A stretch of DNA of 64,000 nucleotides from Roseovarius salinarum (GTDB lineage Bacteria > Pseudomonadota > Alphaproteobacteria > Rhodobacterales > Rhodobacteraceae), in contig NZ_PHNT01000001.1 of assembly GCF_002834145.1 (NCBI RefSeq), positions 62,001-126,000 of the forward strand. Direction: 5' to 3'. Each line of letters starts with the position of its first letter. Positions within the stretch are counted from its first letter, which is position 1. This document shows, in pieces, positions 27,619-37,307 of this stretch. The translations under genes were made by a program, and so were the position numbers. Below the pieces are notes generated by a model. That model saw only the letters and a list, made by a program, of their open reading frames with translations, did not search any database and was not told where the DNA came from.

Positions 27619-28196
27619 CGGGTGACATGCTTCCCGGCTTCGTCTCCTTGCTTCCGGGTTAGATCACGCGGACCTGCAGATCGCGACCGTCCGCCCCATC
27701 CGACCGGTACCAGCGAAGCTCCGAACTTTTGCCGGTTTTCTCTTCACCGAACTCGCTGAAGGCGCGCCGTGGGGTGTCAAGTCGAGCGGCTTGAGGACGT
27801 CGTGAAACTCGCCGCATCTCTGCAAACGGCTTTTGTCCAGCGGCAGGGCACTGGAAAGGCGATCGAGTCTTCGGCTCTACCAAGCGACGGGAATTCAATG
27901 ACGATTTCATTGCGGCAGATCCAGGCGAGAATGGATTGCAGGGCCTCGCCCGCTGCTGGGTGTTCGCTCATGGTGTTCGGCTGAGAGCAGCGTGATTTCG
28001 CTGCGACGGTCCGCATCGGGCTGCAAGCCGCCATGCAGGCCCGGGCATGAGACCCTTGGGGGCGCGCGCGAAAGCCCCCGCGATGAACGATCACCGGAAA
28101 CACGCACCCCCGCTTTGACATCGCCCGTGTTTTGGTGAAGCTGGCGCCGCCCAGGCCCGCGGGTCGGGGCGGACAAACCACGTAAGGGGATCGGGC
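27619..28196. other. Gene-poor stretch after the IS3 remnant
   Basis: 578 bases with visibly lower GC than the neighbours. Short minus-strand frames exist (27777-27971, beginning MSEHPAAGEALQSILAWICR, and 27659-27910 in another frame), which could be pieces of one frameshifted gene, but no ribosome binding site or family is recognisable. It is likely debris of an insertion event. Confidence 0.45.
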
Positions 28197-29102
28197 ATGG
28201 ACGGCAGGGCCACTCTGGGCATCGTGCTGATGGTGGGGTTCACGCTGCTGGCGCCCCTGCAGGACAGTTTCGCCAAGCTGATCGGCGGTGCCGTCGCCGT
28301 GGGCCAGGTGGCCGCCACGCGCTTCGTGTTCCAGGCCGCGTTGCTGCTGCCGCTGGCGGCCGCCTTCGGCTGGCTGCACCGCCCGCGCCGGGGCGAGGCG
28401 GCGCTGCACCTGGTGCGCGGGGCGCTGCTGCTGGTGGCCACGGCGTTCTTCTTCACCGCGATCCGCTTCATGCCGATCGCCGACGCCATCGCGATCTTCT
28501 TCGTGGAGCCCTTCATACTCACGCTGCTGGGCGCGGCCCTGATGGGCGAGCCGGTGGGACCGCGCCGCTACATCGCCTGCGCCATCGGCTTCGCGGGCGC
28601 GCTGCTGATCATCCAGCCCAGCTTCGAGGAGGTCGGCGCGGTGGCCTTCCTGCCGCTTGTCACCGCGCTGTGCTTCGCCTTCTACATGATCCTCACGCGG
28701 CGCATGGCCACGCGCATGCACCCGATCACGCTTCAGGCCTACACCGGGCTGGCCGCGCTGCTGATCGCGCTGCCGCTGCTGGCGGGTTTCGAGGGCAGCG
28801 GGCTGGCGCCACTCGATCCGGGCTGGCCGGCAGCGCGCGAGGCCTGGCTGCTGGTCGGGCTGGGGGTGATCGCCACGCTCAGCCACGTTTGCATCAGCTT
28901 CGCGCTGTCGCTGGCGCCGGCCTCTCTGCTGGCGCCGGTGCAATACCTCGAGATCGTGGCGGCCACCGGCCTGGGCTATGCCATCTTCGGCGATCTGCCC
29001 GATGCGCTGGCGGCGGCGGGGATCGCGCTGATCGTGGTCTCGGGGCTTTACCTGTTCTTCCGCGAACGCCACCTGCAGCGCCGCCCGGCGCCACCGCCGT
29101 GA
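28197..29102 (+). CDS. EamA/DMT-family transporter
   Basis: 301 residues, about ten transmembrane helices in two repeats. Landmarks are FFFTAIRFMPIADAIAIFFVEPF in the first half and SLAPASLLAPVQYLEIVAATGLGYAIFGD in the second, as in the RhaT/S-adenosylmethionine-uptake-like branch of the DMT superfamily. Substrate unknown. AAGGGGAT precedes ATG 28197. Convergent with the thiamine pyrophosphokinase gene. Confidence 0.87.
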   Translation: MDGRATLGIVLMVGFTLLAPLQDSFAKLIGGAVAVGQVAATRFVFQAALLLPLAAAFGWLHRPRRGEAALHLVRGALLLVATAFFFTAIRFMPIADAIAIFFVEPFILTLLGAALMGEPVGPRRYIACAIGFAGALLIIQPSFEEVGAVAFLPLVTALCFAFYMILTRRMATRMHPITLQAYTGLAALLIALPLLAGFEGSGLAPLDPGWPAAREAWLLVGLGVIATLSHVCISFALSLAPASLLAPVQYLEIVAATGLGYAIFGDLPDALAAAGIALIVVSGLYLFFRERHLQRRPAPPP

Positions 29103-29110
29103 CGCGCGGC

Positions 29111-29797
29111 TCAGCCCCGCGCGACGGGGGCCGGCCAAGTCGCCGGGCGATCCAGCAGGGCGCGCGCGGCTTCCTCAAGCGCGTGCTCGGGCAGGATCAC
29201 CAGCATCTTGGGCGCGGTCACCGACAGGTCCACAGGCCCGGTCGCCACGTTCGAGGTGCCCACGCGCCCGTCGGGCGAGAACCTCAGCCCGGAGATCGGC
29301 CAGCGCAGCCCGTCCGACACGCCCTCGACCGCGCCAAGCGGGAACAGGGACACCGGGCAACCCGGCGGCAGGTCCAGCGCCAGGGAGGGCGGCGCCAACA
29401 GCACGAGTTCCTCGGTCCCCAGCAGGATGCAGCGCTGGTGGGCGTGGCGCACCATGGTGTTGTAAGCGGCCAGCTGGTGATCCAGCCGTGCGCCCGAGAA
29501 CCCCACGCCGATCACCAGCGGCGCCGAAATGTTGTCGAGGCACTTGTCGAAATCGGTGGTGTCCTGGTCCGCGAAGGGGTGCAGGCTGTCATCCGCCAGG
29601 CGCGCGCGTGCCTCGTCGGAGAGTGAATCGAAATCGCCGATCACCGCCTCGGGCGTCAGCCCCAGCGCCAGCGCCGCGTCGGCGCCGCCGTCGGCCGCCA
29701 CCAGGCGCGGGGCGATGTTCAAAGCCCGGTCGAGCGAGGGCCGGCGCACGTCGGCGCCGCCGATCAGCGTGACTGCTTCGCTGGACTGAACAATCAT
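29111..29797 (-). CDS. thiN: Thiamine pyrophosphokinase
   Basis: 228 residues from ATG 29797. It transfers pyrophosphate from ATP to thiamine. Conserved blocks are LVAADGGADAALALG, VIGDFDSLSDEARARL and ADQDTTDFDKCLD (the DxTDFxK substrate motif), then VGFSGARLDHQLA. The frame is open to 29947 but the upstream part is not homologous and GGGGGAT before 29797 supports the chosen start. No TPP riboswitch is visible in the leader. Confidence 0.88.
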   Translation of the reverse strand: MIVQSSEAVTLIGGADVRRPSLDRALNIAPRLVAADGGADAALALGLTPEAVIGDFDSLSDEARARLADDSLHPFADQDTTDFDKCLDNISAPLVIGVGFSGARLDHQLAAYNTMVRHAHQRCILLGTEELVLLAPPSLALDLPPGCPVSLFPLGAVEGVSDGLRWPISGLRFSPDGRVGTSNVATGPVDLSVTAPKMLVILPEHALEEAARALLDRPATWPAPVARG

Positions 29798-29945
29798 CCC
29801 GTATCCCCCACATTGCCCCCGGCGAACGAAACAGATCACAATCTGGTCATGAAATGATACGCTAAAGTTCGCAGATTCGGACGGCTTTGGCCGCGGCAGC
29901 CATGGTAAACAGCCCCGGTGCCGAGGCAAGAAAAGCGAGTTTTTC

Positions 29946-31925
29946 ATGGTTGGTTCAAGTAAAATTCTGACGGTATCCTACGGGACCTTTTCCTGCACGC
30001 TCGAGGGTTTCGACGACTCCTTCGAGACGATGAAGGCCATTGCCGAGTATTTCCGCGACCTTGCCGCCGACGACCGGTATTTCGGCGCCGAGCCGCCGAC
30101 GCCGGATGCCGACACGCTCGCCCGGATTGCCGAGCGCGAGATCGCCCGCCGCGTGGAGGCCCACGAAGATCGTGGCCGCATCGTGCTGCGCCCGGGGGAC
30201 GAGCAAACGCCCCTCGCGCCGGATCAGCCCGAGCATGCCGCGGCCGCGCCGGAGCCCGCGCCCGCCTCAACCCCGGCCTCAACCCCGGAGGAAACGGAGA
30301 GGCAGCCTGACACCGCCGCACCGGAAGCCGCGGCCGACCAGGAGGATCGGGAAGAACAGACCGCGCCCGTGGCTGAGACGGCCGAGACACCGGACCCTGC
30401 CTTCGTGCCCGAGACGCTTGCCCCGACCGACCAGGACCCCGACAGCATGGCCGCCAAGCTCAACCGGATCCGTTCGGTCGTCGCGCGCGGCGGCAGCTTC
30501 GAGGACGCCGAGGTGTTCGACGAGGACGAGCACGCCAGGGACTTCCTGAGTGAAACCGCCGCCGACCTTGACGCCGCGCTGGCCGCGGACGCGGCCGCCG
30601 AGGAGGCGCCCGAGCCCGAGGCGGCCCCGACCGAGCCCGAACCGGAGCCCCACGAACCCGAGACCGTCGACATGGAACCCGAGCGGGCAATGCCCGAGGC
30701 GCAGCCCGACTTCGCCGGCCCGCCGTTGCCGGACGACGAGACTGTGTCCGAAGACACCGGCGACCGCGACACCCCCCCGCTCCGTTCCGAGGCCGAAGAT
30801 ACCGGCCCGGGCCGGGAGGATACGCTCGCCCAGCTCCTGGCCGACGCAATGCCCGAGGACGAGGCGGCAGGCAGCACACCGCAGGAAACCGGCGCCGACG
30901 CCGAGCAGTCGCCGCGGGTGCTCAAGGTATCACAGGCGGCGCTGGATCAGGCTTTCGAAACGGGCGAGGAAGACGACGCCGACATCGCCGGGGCCGGGGC
31001 CGAACAGGCGCCGGAAGAACCCCGGCCCGAAACCGTGCCGGCCTCGCAATCCCCTGCGACCGACGAAACGGCACCGGCGACGGGGCAGCCGACGGACACG
31101 GACGGCCTGACCCCCGAGGAAGAGGCCGAGCTTCAGCGTGAGCTTGCGCAGGTCGAGGCGGAATTCGGAACCGCGGGTGCGCCGGAGGTGCCCGAGGAAA
31201 CCCGGGCACCCGAAGAGACGGACGAGGAAACGGCCGGACGCGCCCGGTTGCCCGACACCGGCGACGAACGCGACGTCGAACGGATCTTCGACGAAACCGA
31301 CAGCCACCTGGAAGAACCCGAGGGCAGCGAACGCCGTTCGACCATCCAGCACCTGCGCGCCGCCGTGGAGGCGACCCGCGCCGACGAGGCCGTCGGCAAG
31401 GCCTCGACGCCGGAGCCCGACGAAACGCCCTATCGCACGGACCTGGCCGAGGTTGTTCGGCCGCGCCGTCCACGGGCCGCCACCGGCGGAGAGGGCCGGA
31501 CCCGCCCCGAAAGCCGGCCCGCGCCGCTGCGGCTCGTGGCCGAACAGCGCATCGACACCGAGCAGGAGCCGGTGCGCCCGCGCCGCGTTTCGCGCGCGGA
31601 ACCGGCGGAGCAGCCGCCTGCCAACAACGAAGGCCCGGGGAAGAGCTTCGCCGAGTACGTCCAGGAAACGGGCGCCGACGGTCTGCCGCAGGTCATGGAG
31701 GCGGCGGCCGCCTACCTCACCTTCGTGGAGGAGCGCCCGCAGTTCTCGCGGGCCATGCTGATGAAATACCTCAAGGAGGTGAAGCGGGACGATTTCTCGC
31801 GCGAGGACGGGCTGCGGGCCTTCGGCGAACTTCTGCGCGGCGGCAAGCTGCACAAGGTCCGTGGCGGGCGCTTCGAGCTTTCCGACAGAAGCGAATATCA
31901 CGACGCGCAACGCCGCGTGGGATGA
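29946..31925 (+). CDS. Large acidic low-complexity protein with conserved ends, Rhodobacterales family
   Basis: 659 residues, very rich in Glu, Asp, Pro and Ala between about 75 and 570. The N-terminal 70 residues (ILTVSYGTFSCTLEGFDDSF followed by an EYFRDLAADDRYFGAEPP block) and the C-terminal 90 residues (GPGKSFAEYVQETGADGLPQ and RPQFSRAMLMKYLKEV) look folded and are what I recognise as conserved in Rhodobacteraceae. Inside, several short blocks recur among disordered linkers, for example MAAKLNRIRSVVARGG and SPRVLKVSQAAL. No signal peptide or membrane helix. Function unknown; some databases carry unsupported labels for it. Divergent from thiN. Confidence 0.85.
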   Translation: MVGSSKILTVSYGTFSCTLEGFDDSFETMKAIAEYFRDLAADDRYFGAEPPTPDADTLARIAEREIARRVEAHEDRGRIVLRPGDEQTPLAPDQPEHAAAAPEPAPASTPASTPEETERQPDTAAPEAAADQEDREEQTAPVAETAETPDPAFVPETLAPTDQDPDSMAAKLNRIRSVVARGGSFEDAEVFDEDEHARDFLSETAADLDAALAADAAAEEAPEPEAAPTEPEPEPHEPETVDMEPERAMPEAQPDFAGPPLPDDETVSEDTGDRDTPPLRSEAEDTGPGREDTLAQLLADAMPEDEAAGSTPQETGADAEQSPRVLKVSQAALDQAFETGEEDDADIAGAGAEQAPEEPRPETVPASQSPATDETAPATGQPTDTDGLTPEEEAELQRELAQVEAEFGTAGAPEVPEETRAPEETDEETAGRARLPDTGDERDVERIFDETDSHLEEPEGSERRSTIQHLRAAVEATRADEAVGKASTPEPDETPYRTDLAEVVRPRRPRAATGGEGRTRPESRPAPLRLVAEQRIDTEQEPVRPRRVSRAEPAEQPPANNEGPGKSFAEYVQETGADGLPQVMEAAAAYLTFVEERPQFSRAMLMKYLKEVKRDDFSREDGLRAFGELLRGGKLHKVRGGRFELSDRSEYHDAQRRVG

Positions 31926-31949
31926 CCCGGCCACGCCGCGCGCCCAATG

Positions 31950-31972
31950 AAAAGCCCGCTTCGCGCGCGGGC
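31950..31972 (-). terminator. Terminator of the DUF2842 gene
   Basis: On the minus strand GCCCGC (31972-31967) pairs with GCGGGC (31959-31954) across a 7-base loop, followed by TTTT (31953-31950). It may also end the acidic-protein transcript from the other side. Confidence 0.6.
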
Positions 31973-32015
31973 CGTCGCCGTGCCGGGACGGCGGCGCCGG
32001 CCACGGGTAACGCCC

Positions 32016-32246
32016 CTAGCGATCGTCGGGATCGGCGTCCGGATCGGGCCGGCCCACACCCAGGAACACGAAGCGGAAGGGCAGTATCCAGAGGAAGCCG
32101 AGCACCACGTAGACAAGCAGTTCCACCAGCACGGGCGGCCGATCGAGCGAACTGACCACCGTCACCGCTGCCACGATGTAGACGGGCAACCCGACCAGCA
32201 GGATCACCAGCGACCAGCGCTTGCGCGCCTTGTAGCTCAGGGTCAT
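32016..32246 (-). CDS. DUF2842 small membrane protein
   Basis: 76 residues with two transmembrane helices (WSLVILLVGLPVYIVAAVTV and LLVYVVLGFLWILPFRFVFLG) and the start MTLSYKARKRW, matching the alphaproteobacterial DUF2842 family. Function unknown. It follows purA by 23 bases on the same strand. Confidence 0.85.
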   Translation of the reverse strand: MTLSYKARKRWSLVILLVGLPVYIVAAVTVVSSLDRPPVLVELLVYVVLGFLWILPFRFVFLGVGRPDPDADPDDR

Positions 32247-32269
32247 GCGGCCTCCTTTGCGCCCTCGGG

Positions 32270-33562
32270 TCAGTCGGCGAACGGGTCCGTGACGAGAATC
32301 GCGTCCTCCCGCTCCGGCGAGGTGGACAATAGGGCGACGGGGCAGTCGATCAACTCCTCGACCCGGCGGACGTACTTGATGGCGTTGGCCGGCAGGTCCG
32401 CCCAGCTGCGCGCGCCCTCGGTCGACTCGGCCCAGCCCGGCATCTCCTCGTAGACGGGTGTGCAGCGTGCCTGTTCGTCGGCGGCCGTCGGCAGGTGATC
32501 CAGCCGCTTGCCTTCCAGCTCGTAGCCCGTGCAGATGCGCAGCCGCTCGAAACCGTCGAGCACGTCGAGCTTGGTCAGCGCGATGCCGTTCACGCCGCTG
32601 GTGGCGCAGGTCTGGCGCACCAGAACCGCGTCGAACCAGCCGCAGCGGCGCTGCCGGCCTGTGGTGGTGCCGAACTCGTGGCCACGCTCGCCCAGCCGGC
32701 GGCCGTCCGCATCGTCGAGTTCGGTCGGGAACGGCCCTTCGCCCACGCGGGTGGTGTAGGCCTTGACGATGCCGAGCACGAAATCGACCGAGCCGGGGCC
32801 GATCCCCGTGCCCGTGGCCGCCTGCCCCGCGATCACGTTCGAGGAGGTCACGAAGGGATAGGTGCCGAAATCGATGTCCAGCAGCGCGCCCTGGGCCCCC
32901 TCGAACAGGATGCGGCGGCCCGCCTTGCGCTTCTCGCCCAGAACCTTCCAGACGGGCGCCGCGTATTCGAGTATCTTCGGCGCCACCGCCCGCAGCGCGT
33001 CGAGCAGCGCGGCGCGGTCCACCGGCTCAAGGCCGAGGCCGCGGCGCAGCGCGTCGTGATGCGCCAGCGCCCGATCGACGCGGGCCTGCAATGTCGCGTC
33101 ATCGGCCAGGTCGGCCACGCGCACCGCGCGGCGACCGACCTTGTCCTCGTAGGCGGGGCCGATGCCCCGGCCCGTGGTGCCGATCTTGGCCACGCTGACG
33201 GCGGCTTCGCGGGCGCGGTCCAGCTCGCCGTGGATGGGCAGGATCAGCGGCGTGTTCTCCGCGATCATCAACGTGTCGGGCGTGATCGTCACGCCCTGTG
33301 CGCGCAACGTCTCGATCTCGCTGACCAGGTGCCAGGGGTCGAGGACGACGCCGTTGCCGATCACGCTGAGCTTGCCCGCGCGCACCACGCCCGAGGGCAG
33401 CGCGTGCAGCTTGTAGACCTGGCCGTCGATGACCAGAGTGTGCCCGGCGTTGTGCCCGCCCTGGAACCGCGCGATCACGTCGGCGCGCTCCGACAGCCAG
33501 TCGACGATCTTGCCCTTTCCCTCGTCACCCCACTGGGCGCCGACGACGACGACGTTTGCCAT
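32270..33562 (-). CDS. purA: Adenylosuccinate synthetase
   Basis: 430 residues. It makes adenylosuccinate from IMP, aspartate and GTP. It begins [18 protein letters not shown] (P-loop) followed by [10 protein letters not shown] and later [20 protein letters not shown] and [13 protein letters not shown]. Length is normal. AAGGAAG precedes ATG 33562. Likely co-transcribed with the DUF2842 gene downstream. Confidence 0.97.
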   Translation of the reverse strand: MANVVVVGAQWGDEGKGKIVDWLSERADVIARFQGGHNAGHTLVIDGQVYKLHALPSGVVRAGKLSVIGNGVVLDPWHLVSEIETLRAQGVTITPDTLMIAENTPLILPIHGELDRAREAAVSVAKIGTTGRGIGPAYEDKVGRRAVRVADLADDATLQARVDRALAHHDALRRGLGLEPVDRAALLDALRAVAPKILEYAAPVWKVLGEKRKAGRRILFEGAQGALLDIDFGTYPFVTSSNVIAGQAATGTGIGPGSVDFVLGIVKAYTTRVGEGPFPTELDDADGRRLGERGHEFGTTTGRQRRCGWFDAVLVRQTCATSGVNGIALTKLDVLDGFERLRICTGYELEGKRLDHLPTAADEQARCTPVYEEMPGWAESTEGARSWADLPANAIKYVRRVEELIDCPVALLSTSPEREDAILVTDPFAD

Positions 33563-33705
33563 TTCACTTCCTTCTCTCGCGGCGGATCGGCCCGCGCCCG
33601 TATAGCGCCGCACCCCGGTCTGCGAAAGGCCCGATTCCGCGACGCGCACTGGACAGCCCCACGGCGGTGAGGCAAGCATGGCAGTGGTCAGTCAAGGAGC
33701 GCCCG

Positions 33706-34101
33706 ATGGGATTCGTCATCCGCTGGCTGGTGGCCTTCGGGCTGCTGGCGGCGACCTTCAACCCCACCGAATGGAACTACACCAGCTGGGTACAGGCCAA
33801 TTTCGACCAGCAGATGCCGCTCGCGATACTGCTGGGCCTGCTGCTGGCGGCCGGCTACATCATCTACCTGCGCGCCACGCTGCGCTCTATCGGCGCGTTC
33901 GGCATGGGGCTCGTGCTGGCCGTGGTGGGCGCGCTGCTCTGGGTGCTTTACGACTACGGCTGGCTGCGGCTCGACAACGACGCCGTCAACGTCTGGCTGG
34001 CCATCGTTGCGCTGGCCACCGTTCTGGGAATCGGGCTGAGCTGGAGCATCGTGCGCCGGCGCCTGACCGGGCAGGCCGACATCGACGACGTCGACGAATA
34101 A
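33706..34101 (+). CDS. DUF6524-like membrane protein
   Basis: 131 residues with four hydrophobic segments. The start MGFVIRWLVAFGLLAATFNP, continuing TEWNYTSW, and the later IYLRATLRSIGAFGMGL block are what I associate with the DUF6524 family of Rhodobacterales. Function unknown. CAAGGAGC precedes ATG 33706. secG follows after 85 bases. Confidence 0.72.
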   Translation: MGFVIRWLVAFGLLAATFNPTEWNYTSWVQANFDQQMPLAILLGLLLAAGYIIYLRATLRSIGAFGMGLVLAVVGALLWVLYDYGWLRLDNDAVNVWLAIVALATVLGIGLSWSIVRRRLTGQADIDDVDE

Positions 34102-34186
34102 CGCGCCGGCCCGGCCGGATTGCCGGGTTGCGGGACCGCGCGGATTTGCATAGATACCGCCAAACACCGGCAACGCAGGCCCCCTC

Positions 34187-34558
34187 ATGGAAAACGTCGT
34201 TCTCATCATCCACCTGCTTCTGGCGCTCACGCTCATCGGCGTGGTGCTGTTGCAGCGCTCCGAAGGCGGCGGTCTCGGGATCGGCGGCGGTGGCGGCGGC
34301 GCGATGTCCGGCCGGGCCCCCGCGACGGCCATGGGCAAGCTGACCTGGCTGCTCGCGATCGCCTTCATCGGAACCTCGATCACGCTGACCATCCTGGCCG
34401 CGCAGAAATCGGGCGGCGCCTCGGTGCTCGACCGGGTCACCGACGCGCCGGCGCAGGAGGAACAGGCCGACGAAAGCGCGCCGGCCCTGCCCGGCGAGGG
34501 CGATCTGCTGCCGCCCGGCGCCGATGACACGGCCCCGCTGGTGCCGAAAGCGGAATAA
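34187..34558 (+). CDS. secG: Preprotein translocase subunit SecG
   Basis: 123 residues. Two transmembrane helices flank the typical cytosolic loop: NVVLIIHLLLALTLIGVVLLQ, then QRSEGGGLGIGGGGGGAMSG, then LTWLLAIAFIGTSITLTILA. SecG supports SecYE/SecA translocation. The tail after about 85 is acidic and Pro-rich, an extension common in alphaproteobacteria. pyrG follows after 159 bases. Confidence 0.93.
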   Translation: MENVVLIIHLLLALTLIGVVLLQRSEGGGLGIGGGGGGAMSGRAPATAMGKLTWLLAIAFIGTSITLTILAAQKSGGASVLDRVTDAPAQEEQADESAPALPGEGDLLPPGADDTAPLVPKAE

Positions 34559-34717
34559 CGCACAACAGGTTGAGTTTGGTAACGCGGGTGGCAACAGCAT
34601 CTTGCGGCCCGCTTGCCTTCCGCGGTCGAATGCTCTAACCTCCAAGTCCCGTGATGCTGCGGCCGCTGGCGGCCGTTCAGGGCTTGAAATGCGACAATCA
34701 CGGGGGATGCCGGCGGC

Positions 34718-36361
34718 ATGGCACGTTTCATCTTCATCACCGGCGGGGTGGTTTCCAGTCTCGGCAAGGGGCTGGCCTCGGCGGCGCTGGGTGCGCTGCT
34801 TCAGGCGCGCGGGTTCTCGGTGCGCCTGCGCAAGCTCGACCCGTATCTCAACGTCGATCCGGGCACGATGTCACCCTTCGAGCACGGCGAGGTCTTCGTC
34901 ACCGACGACGGGGCCGAGACCGACCTCGACCTGGGCCACTACGAACGTTTCACCGGCGTGGCCGCCCGCGCAACGGACTCGGTCAGCTCGGGGCGGATCT
35001 ATTCCAACGTGCTGGAAAAGGAACGTCGCGGCGATTACCTGGGCAAGACGATCCAGGTCATTCCCCACGTCACCAACGAGATCAAGGATTTCATCCGCAT
35101 CGGCGAGGACGAGGTCGATTTCATGCTGTGCGAGATCGGCGGCACCGTCGGCGACATCGAGGGGCTGCCCTTCTTCGAGGCGATACGCCAGTTCGCGCAG
35201 GACCGCCCGCGCGGCCAGTGCATCTTCATGCACCTCACGCTGCTGCCCTGGATCGCCGCCAGCGGCGAACTCAAGACCAAGCCCACCCAGCACAGCGTGA
35301 AGGAGTTGCGCGCCATCGGCATCGCGCCGGAGATTCTTGTCTGCCGTTCCGAACAACCGATCCCCGACAAGGAACGCGAGAAAATCGGGCTGTTCTGCAA
35401 CGTCCGCAAGGAAAGCGTGATCGCGGCCTACGACCTGAAATCGATCTACGAGGCGCCGCTGGCCTACCACCGCGAGGGGCTTGACCAGGCGGTTCTGGAT
35501 GCCTTCGCGATCTCGCCCGCACCCCGGCCCGACCTGCGGGTGTGGCAGGACGTGGCCGACCGTATCCACAACACCGACGGCACCGTGAAGGTCGCGATCG
35601 TCGGCAAGTACACCCAGCTCGAGGACGCCTACAAGTCGATCAAGGAAGCGCTGACACACGGCGGCATGGCCAACCGCGTGAAGGTCGATGTCGAGTGGGT
35701 GGATTCGGAGGTTTTCGACAGCGAGGACCCGGCGCCCTATCTCGAAGGCTTTCACGCCATCCTGGTGCCCGGCGGCTTCGGCGAACGCGGCACCGAGGGC
35801 AAGATCAAGGCGGCGCAGTTCGCCCGCACCCGCGGCATCCCCTACCTGGGCATCTGCCTGGGCATGCAGATGGCGGTGATCGAGGCGGCGCGCAACGTCG
35901 CCGGGCTGACCGCCGCCGGGTCGGAGGAGTTCGACCACGAGGCCGGCGCGACCCGTTTCGAACCGGTGGTCTACCACCTCAAGGAATGGGTGCAGGGCAA
36001 CGAGAAGGTCACGCGCAAGCCGTCCGACGCCAAGGGCGGGACCATGCGGCTGGGCGCCTACGACGCGGTGCTGTCGGAAGGCTCGCGCGTGGCGCGGGCC
36101 TATGGCGGCACCGCGATCGACGAACGCCACCGGCACCGCTACGAGGTGGACACGAAATACCGCGAGACGCTCGAGGCGGCGGGCCTGAAATTCTCCGGCA
36201 TGTCGCCCGACGGCCGCCTGCCCGAGATCGTGGAATGGGCCGATCACCCGTGGTTCATCGGTGTGCAGTTCCACCCCGAGCTGAAGTCCAAGCCCTTCGC
36301 GCCGCACCCGCTTTTCGCCGATTTCATCCGCGCCGCGGTCGAGACCTCCCGGCTCGTGTGA
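34718..36361 (+). CDS. pyrG: CTP synthase
   Basis: 547 residues. The amidoligase domain starts [18 protein letters not shown] and contains [20 protein letters not shown]. The C-terminal glutamine amidotransferase domain has the nucleophile in GICLGMQMA and the His-Glu pair in [11 protein letters not shown]. It converts UTP to CTP with glutamine and ATP. Length and order are standard; secG-pyrG adjacency is common in alphaproteobacteria. Confidence 0.97.
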   Translation: MARFIFITGGVVSSLGKGLASAALGALLQARGFSVRLRKLDPYLNVDPGTMSPFEHGEVFVTDDGAETDLDLGHYERFTGVAARATDSVSSGRIYSNVLEKERRGDYLGKTIQVIPHVTNEIKDFIRIGEDEVDFMLCEIGGTVGDIEGLPFFEAIRQFAQDRPRGQCIFMHLTLLPWIAASGELKTKPTQHSVKELRAIGIAPEILVCRSEQPIPDKEREKIGLFCNVRKESVIAAYDLKSIYEAPLAYHREGLDQAVLDAFAISPAPRPDLRVWQDVADRIHNTDGTVKVAIVGKYTQLEDAYKSIKEALTHGGMANRVKVDVEWVDSEVFDSEDPAPYLEGFHAILVPGGFGERGTEGKIKAAQFARTRGIPYLGICLGMQMAVIEAARNVAGLTAAGSEEFDHEAGATRFEPVVYHLKEWVQGNEKVTRKPSDAKGGTMRLGAYDAVLSEGSRVARAYGGTAIDERHRHRYEVDTKYRETLEAAGLKFSGMSPDGRLPEIVEWADHPWFIGVQFHPELKSKPFAPHPLFADFIRAAVETSRLV

Positions 36362-36465
36362 TTGCGGCGGGCCGGCTGTCCGGACACCCCCCACGCAGGC
36401 AAGCAGCGGCGCGAGAGACGCAGCACATCCGTTGCCAGCCACCTTCTGGCGTGTTTCAATACAAG

Positions 36466-37299
36466 ATGCACGCGCGGCGTGTCTCGTTGACCACAAGTCC
36501 GTTTTCTGCACCGGGTCGAGGCAAGGACGAAGCCAGGTTGCCGACCGCCACATCGGATACCGCGGCGGGCACCGCCTGCGCAGACCTGAAGGTATGGAAC
36601 ATCGCGTCCTACCCCCGCAGCGGCAATCACCTGGTGAGAGCCCTCATCGAATACGCGTCGGAGCGCCCGACGCGCGGCTGCCCCGGGGCATCGCGTGACA
36701 CGGCCATTCACAGGCGCGACGCGAACGCCCGAAGCAACCTCATTTCGATCAGGCATGAGCAACCGGTCGCCGCCAAGTCCCATTTCGCCAAGCAGATCAA
36801 GCAGAACGAGGAACACCTTGGCGCCGATCGCCTGATCCTCGTGACGCGCGACCCGTCCGAAGCGATCGCGTCGCACCTTGCGCGGACCTTCGAAAGAAAA
36901 CTCCTTGTCACCCGGCGGCGTCTGCGACGCGCGGTCGAGGCCGAGGTCGACGCCTACGTGGCGCTGCTGTTCGCCTTCAACGCCAAGCCCGACTCCATGC
37001 GGCTTCACGTGCGGTACGAAGCGCTGATCGACGACACCGCCGGCCTGGACGAGGCGCGGCGCATCGTCGACGCGGTATCGGGCAATCGGCAGGCGATGAC
37101 CGACGCCGCATGGCACTCCATCCGCGAGACGGCAAAGGAGAGCCAGTCCGCGCTCGGCACGCGCAGCCCCGCGTTGCGCGACCGGGTCAGGGCCGTCGTT
37201 GCATCCTACATCACCTACGATGAGGTCGAAGCCTTCCTCGCCTCCGGCCAGTGGCAACGGCCCGGCTCCGCGTCACGAGGGGCGGCACACTCGTCTTGA
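36466..37299 (+). CDS. Sulfotransferase family protein
   Basis: 277 residues from ATG 36466; the start is uncertain because the frame is open upstream and no good ribosome binding site is seen. The PAPS-binding loops are SYPRSGNHLV (48-57, 5'-phosphosulfate loop) and RDPSEAIASH (128-137, 3'-phosphate loop). No signal peptide, so it would act in the cytosol, perhaps on a lipid-linked sugar or exopolysaccharide precursor. Composition differs somewhat from neighbours and there are no glycan genes nearby, which hints at acquisition. The chosen ATG lies in a stretch that resembles the 3'-UTR repeat element. Confidence 0.75.
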   Translation: MHARRVSLTTSPFSAPGRGKDEARLPTATSDTAAGTACADLKVWNIASYPRSGNHLVRALIEYASERPTRGCPGASRDTAIHRRDANARSNLISIRHEQPVAAKSHFAKQIKQNEEHLGADRLILVTRDPSEAIASHLARTFERKLLVTRRRLRRAVEAEVDAYVALLFAFNAKPDSMRLHVRYEALIDDTAGLDEARRIVDAVSGNRQAMTDAAWHSIRETAKESQSALGTRSPALRDRVRAVVASYITYDEVEAFLASGQWQRPGSASRGAAHSS

Positions 37300-37307
37300 G
37301 ATGACCC

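Noticed and set aside
27777..27971. Possible small gene on the minus strand starting MSEHPAAGEALQ
   Set aside because: No ribosome binding site, low GC unlike the host, no family, and overlap with another frame suggest degraded sequence; kept only as part of the region entry.
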